Source: CAVQBJ01 sp963819075
GTDB taxonomy: Bacteria; Actinomycetota; Thermoleophilia; Solirubrobacterales; Solirubrobacteraceae
Length of the DNA stretch: 64,000 nucleotides
Direction: 5' to 3'
NCBI GenBank assembly: GCA_963819075.1
Contig: CAWFUP010000002.1
Span: 558,001 to 622,000, forward strand
Position numbers and translations under genes: made by a program. Positions 59,274 to 64,000 of this stretch are shown here, piece by piece (the stretch's first letter is position 1; each line of letters opens with the position of its first letter). The notes under the pieces were generated by a model. That model was not told where the DNA came from. It was given only the letters and a program-made list of their open reading frames with translations, and searched no databases.

Positions 59274-59615
59274 ATGTACCCGATCGCGCCAATTACAGGA
59301 ACGACGCCGACGCCGCCGGTCGCTCCGCCGACCCCGCCTGCCAGCGTGCAGGCGGCCACATCGGTGGATCCGACCAACGCCGTCTCCACGACGATCGACA
59401 CCGTCCCGTCCAGCCCCCCAAGCGAGGTCCTCGACGCCATGGGCGCCGCATCCAACCGATTCGACCAGCTCGCCGCACAGGGCAAGCACGTCGGCCTGCA
59501 GCTCGCCGACGATGGCGGTCGCGTGCAGGTCCAGATGCGCGATCTGGAGGGCAACGCCGTCTCGCCGCCGCTCGCGCCGAGTAGCGTCTTCGCGATCCTC
59601 GAGGGGCAGGCCTAG
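59274..59615 (+). CDS. FlaG-like small flagellar protein
   Basis: A 113-residue protein directly before fliD, the usual place of flaG. After a Pro/Thr-rich N-terminus, residues 60-110 (F-D-Q-L-A-A-Q-G-K-H-V-G-L-Q-L, then V-Q-V-Q-M-R-D-L-E-G-N-A-V-S-P-P-L) resemble the FlaG fold. There a V-R-D-x-x-T-G-E-V-I-R-x-I-P block follows two strands. Ribosome site AAGGAGG lies 11 bases before the ATG. Similarity is modest, so the call leans on context. Confidence 0.6.
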   Translation: MYPIAPITGTTPTPPVAPPTPPASVQAATSVDPTNAVSTTIDTVPSSPPSEVLDAMGAASNRFDQLAAQGKHVGLQLADDGGRVQVQMRDLEGNAVSPPLAPSSVFAILEGQA

Positions 59616-59618
59616 GCC

Positions 59619-61073
59619 ATGTCGACATCGTCGGTGGGGAGCTCCTTCTTCAACGGCACGCTCACGTCGGCCTCGCAGAACGGCATCAACAACCCCCTCG
59701 GCGCGCAGGAGGCGATCACCGGTCTGGGCAGCGGCATCAACACGACGGCGATCATGAACGAGCTGCTGGCCATCGACGAGGTGCCGATCAACACGCTCAC
59801 GAAGAGCCAGGACGGCGTCAACGCCCAGCAGCAGCAGCTCACCACGATCCAGACCGACCTGCAGAACGTCATGACCGACGCGCAGGCGCTCGGCTCCCCC
59901 GCCCTGTTCGCCTCGTCGCAGTCGGTGACAACCAGCGATCCGAGCACGATGACCGCGACGACGTCGAGCGGCGCGGCCGTCGGCAGCTACGAGGTGAGCG
60001 CCACCCAGCTCGCGAGCTCGGCCCAGCGCACGTTCACCTACACGAGCCCGACGTCGGCCGACGCCCTCACGATCGACGGCGTGACCGAGAACGTCAGCGC
60101 CGGCGAAACGGCGGCCCAGTTCGCCAGCCAGATCAACTCCGACTCCAACGCCACCGTCTACGCGGCCGCGCTCGACAGCGGGACGATCGTGCTGTCCGAC
60201 CGGGCGACGGGCAACCACGGCTCCAGCTTCATCTCGGTGAGCGACCCGGGCGGCACGCTGGTCGAGCAGGCGGGTCTCGCCGTGCAGGGGCGCGACGCGC
60301 AGTTCTCCGTCAACGGCGGGTCGACCGAGACGTCGCACAGCAACACGGTGACGAACGCCATCCCCGGAGTGTCGCTGTCGCTGCTCGGACTCACGAACAC
60401 CGGCCCGGTCACGGTCAACGTCGACCCGCCGAGCGCGAGCGCGTCCTCGGTGACGTCGGCGGTCAACCAGTTCGTCAGCGACTACAACTCGACGATCGCC
60501 GCGATCCAGGCGCAGCTGTCGCAGGCGCCGGTGAGCAACCCGCAGAGCGCCTCCGACGCCGGGCAGGGGACGCTGTACGGCGACGAGGAGCTCACGTCGC
60601 TGCTCGGCAACATGCGCGACATGATGTACGCGCCCGGCGCCGGGCTGCCCTCCGGCATGGCCAGCCTCGCCGACCTCGGCATCAGTACGGGCGCGGCGAC
60701 CGGGGGACAGCCGACGCAAGCCTCGCTGTCGGGCACGCTGACCGTCAACTCCACGACGCTCGCCGCGGCGATCCAGTCCAATCCCACGGGGGTGGCGCAG
60801 GTCCTCTCGAGCTTCGCCACGAGCTTCCAGTCGCTCGTCAGCGCCGACGCTGGGCCGGGCGGCACGCTCTCGCAGCGGATCACCAACGACAGCCAGAGCT
60901 CCGCGCAGATGAGCAGTCAGATCACCGACATGGAGCAGACGCTCACCGATCAGCAGACGGCTCTGCAGGCCCAGTTCGCCGCGATGGAGACGGCGATCCA
61001 GCAGAGCCAAGCGACCGAGTCCTACCTGTCGGGCCAGATCTCCTCGCTGAACGCCTCGACGACCGGCCACTGA
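59619..61073 (+). CDS. fliD: Flagellar filament cap protein FliD (HAP2)
   Basis: A 484-residue cap protein. The N-terminal G-L-G-S-G-I-N-T-T-A-I-M-N-E-L-L-A-I-D-E-V-P-I-N segment and the D2/D3 region (G-S-Y-E-V-S-A-T-Q-L-A) are typical. The C-terminal block contains V-N-Q-F-V-S-D-Y-N-S-T-I near 285 and L-A-D-L-G-I-S near 350, ending in a coiled coil with the Y-L-S-G-Q-I terminal. It starts three bases after flaG. Confidence 0.93.
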   Translation: MSTSSVGSSFFNGTLTSASQNGINNPLGAQEAITGLGSGINTTAIMNELLAIDEVPINTLTKSQDGVNAQQQQLTTIQTDLQNVMTDAQALGSPALFASSQSVTTSDPSTMTATTSSGAAVGSYEVSATQLASSAQRTFTYTSPTSADALTIDGVTENVSAGETAAQFASQINSDSNATVYAAALDSGTIVLSDRATGNHGSSFISVSDPGGTLVEQAGLAVQGRDAQFSVNGGSTETSHSNTVTNAIPGVSLSLLGLTNTGPVTVNVDPPSASASSVTSAVNQFVSDYNSTIAAIQAQLSQAPVSNPQSASDAGQGTLYGDEELTSLLGNMRDMMYAPGAGLPSGMASLADLGISTGAATGGQPTQASLSGTLTVNSTTLAAAIQSNPTGVAQVLSSFATSFQSLVSADAGPGGTLSQRITNDSQSSAQMSSQITDMEQTLTDQQTALQAQFAAMETAIQQSQATESYLSGQISSLNASTTGH

Positions 61074-61193
61074 CGTCGGGGCGACCGCCGGTGCGCGGCT
61101 GCGCACAGGCGTCCACGCCGCGACCGCGCGTCGGTTGGCCGTGCGACGCGCGTGCGCGGCACGAATGAGGCGTGGAACGAGCGTCGGATCGCC

Positions 61194-61220
61194 TCAACTT
61201 TGGCCGGGGTCAACCGATCA
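61194..61220 (+). promoter_or_regulatory. FliA-type promoter of fliS
   Basis: TCAACTTT (61194-61201), 11 bases, ACCGATCA (61213-61220). It sits in the 189-bp fliD-fliS gap, which otherwise holds no gene. The ATG of fliS is 43 bases past the -10. Confidence 0.68.
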
Positions 61221-61262
61221 CCAGCGTAGAAGGCAACCACCTCCCGGATCGGCTCACCAGCG

Positions 61263-61631
61263 ATGAACACATACACGGCAGCACCGCCCAAGGCCTACCA
61301 ACAGAGCTCCGTGCTCACCGCCACACCGGAGCGTCTCATCGTGATGCTCTACGACGGAATGCACCGCTTCCTGTTCCAAGCGGCGGCGGCGATGCGGACG
61401 CGTGACATCGCCACCTCGCACACCAGACTGCGCCAGGCCGAGGCGATCCTCGGGCACCTGCAGTCGACGCTCGACCTCGAACAGGGCGAGATCGCCCAGA
61501 ACCTGCTGTCGATCTACCTCTTCTGCCGGCGCCATCTCAACGAGGCGCGAGTCGAGCTCAACCCGACCAAGGTCGAGCAGGTCGACCGGCTGCTGATGAC
61601 GCTGCGCGACGCCTGGGACAAGATCTGCTGA
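61263..61631 (+). CDS. fliS: Flagellin export chaperone FliS
   Basis: A 122-residue helical chaperone that binds the flagellin C-terminus. Typical features are Y-x-x-x-x-V-L-T-A-T-P-E-R-L-I-V-M-L-Y-D-G near 17-33, and the L-L-S-I-Y-L-F-C-R-R-H-L segment near 82. The stop shares a base with the next start. It implies a flagellin gene outside the window. Confidence 0.93.
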   Translation: MNTYTAAPPKAYQQSSVLTATPERLIVMLYDGMHRFLFQAAAAMRTRDIATSHTRLRQAEAILGHLQSTLDLEQGEIAQNLLSIYLFCRRHLNEARVELNPTKVEQVDRLLMTLRDAWDKIC

Positions 61632-61969
61632 TGGCACCGCGCGGCCCGCGCGATCCCTACGAGCAACTGCTCGAGCTCGCCGAGCGCGAGCTCGAGTGCG
61701 CCGGGCGCGGCGAGTATGGCGCGCTGGCGGAGATCGCCGCCGAGCGGACGAGGATCATCGAGACCCTGCCGCCCGTGGCGCCGGTGACGGCGCGCGAGAC
61801 GCTCGAACGTGCAGCGCTCATGCAGGCGCGGGTGACGGTCGAGCTGCAGCGCGGGCGCGCGCAGGCACTGTTCGCGCTCCGGCACGTCCTGCATGCCCGT
61901 CGAGCGGCGCGTGGTTACGGCCGCTCGGTCGGTGCCGCCGCTGTGCCGCGCATCGACGCGAGCGCCTGA
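61631..61969 (+). CDS. Small helical flagellar protein, FliT-like position
   Basis: A 112-residue protein right after fliS, where fliT is usual. The first 70 residues are predicted helical (Y-E-Q-L-L-E-L-A-E-R-E-L-E, then A-L-A-E-I-A-A-E-R-T-R-I-I), with a basic C-terminus. This suits a FliT-type chaperone for FliD, but sequence identity to known FliT is not recognisable to me. Confidence 0.6.
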   Translation: MAPRGPRDPYEQLLELAERELECAGRGEYGALAEIAAERTRIIETLPPVAPVTARETLERAALMQARVTVELQRGRAQALFALRHVLHARRAARGYGRSVGAAAVPRIDASA

Positions 61970-62013
61970 GCGCCACCCGTCCACTTCTCCGTCCAGCCTC
62001 TCGCCGAGATCGC

Positions 62014-62040
62014 TCAAGAAGGCCGCCGGCCGGCCGATGA
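62014..62040 (+). promoter_or_regulatory. FliA-type promoter of the flgB operon
   Basis: TCAAGAAG (62014-62021), 11 bases, GCCGATGA (62033-62040). It precedes flgB by about 70 bases. Rod genes under a FliA-type promoter differ from the enterobacterial hierarchy, where FliA acts late. Confidence 0.68.
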
Positions 62041-62111
62041 ACGGGGGGACTCGCACGGACGCGGTCGTGATCAGGCCCAGGGAGGGCTGACCAGAAAGGA
62101 CTTGATCGAAC

Positions 62112-62462
62112 GTGTCCTCCGTGCAATCAACCCAGGCCGTGCTCGAAGCCGCTCTCACTGGCGCGATGGATCGCCAGACGGTGCTCACGAGCGACCTCGC
62201 CAACGCCGACACCCCCGGCTTCAAGCCGCGCGACGTCGACTTCGAGGACCAGCTCACCGCGGCGATGCAGGCCGGCAGCCCCGTCTCCCAGATCAACTAC
62301 TCGTCGGCGGCGAGCACCGCGCTGGAGGCCACCGGCGGGGTCGGCGTCAACACCGATCAGGTGTCGGCCGCGATCGCCGAGAACGGACTCGAGTACCAGG
62401 CGATCAGCCAGGTGATGTCCGCGAACGAGCAGATCGCCAAGTACGCAATGGAGTCGGTGTAG
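62112..62462 (+). CDS. flgB: Flagellar basal-body rod protein FlgB
   Basis: A 116-residue proximal rod protein with GTG start. The rod signature R-Q-T-V-L-T-S-D-L-A-N-A-D-T-P-G-F-K lies near 20-37. The C-terminal L-E-Y-Q-A-I-S-Q-V-M-S-A-N-E-Q-I-A-K-Y matches FlgB. flgC begins at the next base after its stop. Confidence 0.92.
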   Translation: MSSVQSTQAVLEAALTGAMDRQTVLTSDLANADTPGFKPRDVDFEDQLTAAMQAGSPVSQINYSSAASTALEATGGVGVNTDQVSAAIAENGLEYQAISQVMSANEQIAKYAMESV

Positions 62463-62945
62463 ATGGGAATCTTCGACGCCATCGACATCGCCGGAAGTGG
62501 GATGAGCGCCCAGCGCCTGCGCATGGACGTCACCTCCGAGAACCTCGCCAACGCGGACACGACCCGCACGGCGGGCGGGGGTCCGTACAAGCGCCAGGAG
62601 GTCGTGCTCTCCCAGGTCCCGGGCTCGGACTTCGGCTCGACGCTCGCCGGCGCGATCGGCTCCACGAGCGCCGCCCCCGTGAGCGCCGGCGATGGGAACG
62701 CCACTCCGGCGATCCCGGGCGGGGTTCAGGTGAGTGGGATCGTCAGCGACGGCTCGGCCGGCCAGCTCGTCTACAACCCCGGCAGCCCTGACGCCAACGC
62801 GCAGGGCTACGTGACTATGCCCAACGTCAACACGGTCACCGAGATGACCGACCTCATCGACGAGTCCAACTCCTACCAGTCCGACGTCACGGCCATGCAG
62901 ACGGCCAAGGCGATGTTCTCGAGCATGCTCGGGGTGCTCAAGTGA
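62463..62945 (+). CDS. flgC: Flagellar basal-body rod protein FlgC
   Basis: A 160-residue rod protein. The N-terminus I-A-G-S-G-M-S-A-Q-R-L-R-M-D-V-T-S-E-N-L-A-N-A-D-T-T-R is followed by P-Y-K-R-Q-E-V-V, a FlgC hallmark. The C-terminal G-Y-V-T-M-P-N-V-N-T-V-T-E-M-T-D-L-I is diagnostic. It overlaps fliE by four bases. Confidence 0.94.
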   Translation: MGIFDAIDIAGSGMSAQRLRMDVTSENLANADTTRTAGGGPYKRQEVVLSQVPGSDFGSTLAGAIGSTSAAPVSAGDGNATPAIPGGVQVSGIVSDGSAGQLVYNPGSPDANAQGYVTMPNVNTVTEMTDLIDESNSYQSDVTAMQTAKAMFSSMLGVLK

Positions 62946-63262
62946 TCGCGCCGATCGGCGCGCTGAGCGCCCTCGGCAGCGCCGCGAACATCGCCCCGAT
63001 CGGCGGACTCGGTGCGACGACCGCGGTTGCGCCGTCGTCGTCGAGCGGCTTCGGACAGGCGCTGGCCAATGCGCTCGACTCGGTGCAGAACCAGCAGACG
63101 TCGGCCAACGCCGCCGAGCAGAGCCTCGCCACCGGGGCGATCACTGACCCGACGCAGGCGATCACGGCCGTGGAGAACGCCCAGATGGCGATGGAGCTCG
63201 CCTCCCAGGTGACCCAGAAGGCCACCGCCGACGTGCAAACGATCTTCTCGACCCAGCTGTAG
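62942..63262 (+). CDS. fliE: Flagellar hook-basal body protein FliE
   Basis: A 106-residue adapter between MS-ring and rod. The second half has F-G-Q-A-L-A-N-A-L-D-S-V, then A-A-E-Q-S-L-A-T-G, then A-I-T-A-V-E-N-A-Q-M-A-M-E-L-A-S-Q-V, typical of FliE. The GTG start overlaps the flgC stop. It leads directly into fliF. Confidence 0.9.
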   Translation: MIAPIGALSALGSAANIAPIGGLGATTAVAPSSSSGFGQALANALDSVQNQQTSANAAEQSLATGAITDPTQAITAVENAQMAMELASQVTQKATADVQTIFSTQL

Positions 63263-63270
63263 CGCAGCGA

Positions 63271-64000
63271 ATGACCGCTCGCGACCTGATCAGCAAGTTG
63301 CCGCCGCGCGGCTGGGCCGTGCTCGGCGCCGCCGCGTTCGCCTCCGTGCTGCTGGTCTACTTCATCCTGCACTTCGCGACGCAGCCGAGCTACAGCACGC
63401 TGCTCACCGGGCTCAACCCGGCGCAGACCGGCAAGATCACCTCGACCCTCAGCACGCAGGGGATCGCGTATGAGATCCAGGGCAACGGCACGGCGATCGC
63501 GGTACCGGCGAACGAGACCGCCCAGGCGCGCGTGGCCCTGGCCAGCGCCAACCTGCTGACGAACAACCAGCCCGACTTCTCGCTGTTCGACCAGTCCCAG
63601 CTCGGCCAGAGCGACGCGCAGTTCAACGTCGAGTACCAGCGCGCGCTCGAGGGTCAGCTGGCCGAGACGATCGACAACATCCAGGGCGTCAACGGCGCAC
63701 AGGTGCAGCTCGTCCTGCCGAGCACGCAGCAGCAGCTGTTCGCCGACACCTCCACGCCGACGACCGCGGCGGTGCTCCTGTCCGGCGGCGAGAACCTTGA
63801 TCCCGGGCAGGTCCACGGCATCGCCCAGCTCGTCGCGTCGAGCGTCCAGGGCCTGCAGGTGACCAACGTCACGATCACCGACTCGACCGGGGCGTTGCTG
63901 TGGCCGAACTCCGCCGCCGCGGGCGCGGGCGGCGGGCTGCTGGCCAAGGCGCAGGCGCAGCAGCAGTTCGACGCACAGCAGGCCGCCGCGATCGACGCGA
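63271..64000 (+). CDS. fliF: Flagellar MS-ring protein FliF (N-terminal part, cut by window end)
   Basis: The first 243 codons of a gene that runs off the window. One transmembrane helix is at about 13-36 (W-A-V-L-G-A-A-A-F-A-S-V-L-L-V-Y-F-I). Then come the ring-building motifs Y-S-T-L-L-T-G-L-N-P, I-A-Y-E-I-Q, and E-Y-Q-R-A-L-E-G-Q-L-A-E-T-I, followed by V-Q-L-V-L-P. The ATG at 63271 is eight bases after fliE. FliG and further genes probably continue beyond. Confidence 0.93.
   Translation, partial: MTARDLISKLPPRGWAVLGAAAFASVLLVYFILHFATQPSYSTLLTGLNPAQTGKITSTLSTQGIAYEIQGNGTAIAVPANETAQARVALASANLLTNNQPDFSLFDQSQLGQSDAQFNVEYQRALEGQLAETIDNIQGVNGAQVQLVLPSTQQQLFADTSTPTTAAVLLSGGENLDPGQVHGIAQLVASSVQGLQVTNVTITDSTGALLWPNSAAAGAGGGLLAKAQAQQQFDAQQAAAIDA

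Overview
The window is very GC-rich, densely packed DNA with many ATGA/GTGA overlaps and GTG starts. Gene content fits a flagellated actinobacterium, most likely class Thermoleophilia (Solirubrobacterales-like). That placement rests on the mix of a DUF1385 protein, an FtsH-type protease, YchF, a soluble chemoreceptor and a FliA/CsrA/FliW flagellar cluster. It is an inference from gene content, not a phylogeny.

Layout. 0-5.1 kb: a same-strand housekeeping run (peptidase C-terminus, DUF1385, FtsH-like protease, methylmalonyl-CoA epimerase, small unknown protein, PAP2 phosphatase, YchF). 5.3-12.2 kb: metabolic genes (5'-3' exonuclease, MaoC hydratase, SpoIID-like protein, acetolactate synthase-like enzyme, aldehyde dehydrogenase, small secreted protein). 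Two related intergenic palindromes lie here, one of them nested. 12.3-16.9 kb: tRNA-Phe(GAA), then a small island bounded by a 52-bp direct repeat of the tRNA 3' half. The island carries a TetR/haloalkane-dehalogenase pair with a clear operator, a SAM methyltransferase and a VapBC-type toxin-antitoxin pair. 17.4-22.6 kb: a large secreted trypsin/NHL-propeller/lamin-tail protein, a small peptide with a lasso-type leader, and a secreted CALB-like lipase. 23-31 kb: a soluble chemoreceptor, an NlpC/P60 hydrolase, and a giant Ser/Thr kinase-ATPase-GAF-GAF-GGDEF protein. 31.2-34.7 kb: a molybdate/tungstate uptake operon with a fused permease-ATPase. 35-39 kb: a lipoprotein and an acyl-CoA dehydrogenase/enoyl-CoA hydratase/TetR operon with two operator palindromes. 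39-47.7 kb: a 2805-residue exported protein with a probable seven-bladed propeller and about 25 IPT/TIG domains. 49-64 kb: a flagellar cluster (csrA, fliW, flgL, flgK, flgN, flgJ-like, flgG, flgF, fliK, fhlB, fliA, a TPR glycosyltransferase, flaG-like, fliD, fliS, fliT-like, flgB, flgC, fliE, and truncated fliF).

How the parts work together. Seven sites share the layout TCAA....-N11-..CGAT.., which matches the FliA (sigma-28) promoter. They precede flgF, flgG, the glycosyltransferase, flaG, fliS, flgB and the distant NlpC/P60 gene, and a weaker version precedes the chemoreceptor. This suggests one FliA regulon that includes rod genes, filament cap and chaperone genes, a probable filament glycosyltransferase, a peptidoglycan hydrolase and a chemoreceptor. 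CsrA/FliW and FliS imply a flagellin gene, but none is in the window.

Most notable points: the FliA-type promoter family, the lasso-like orphan peptide, the nested palindromic element, the tRNA-bounded island, the kinase-to-GGDEF fusion, and the two large repeat-built exported proteins.
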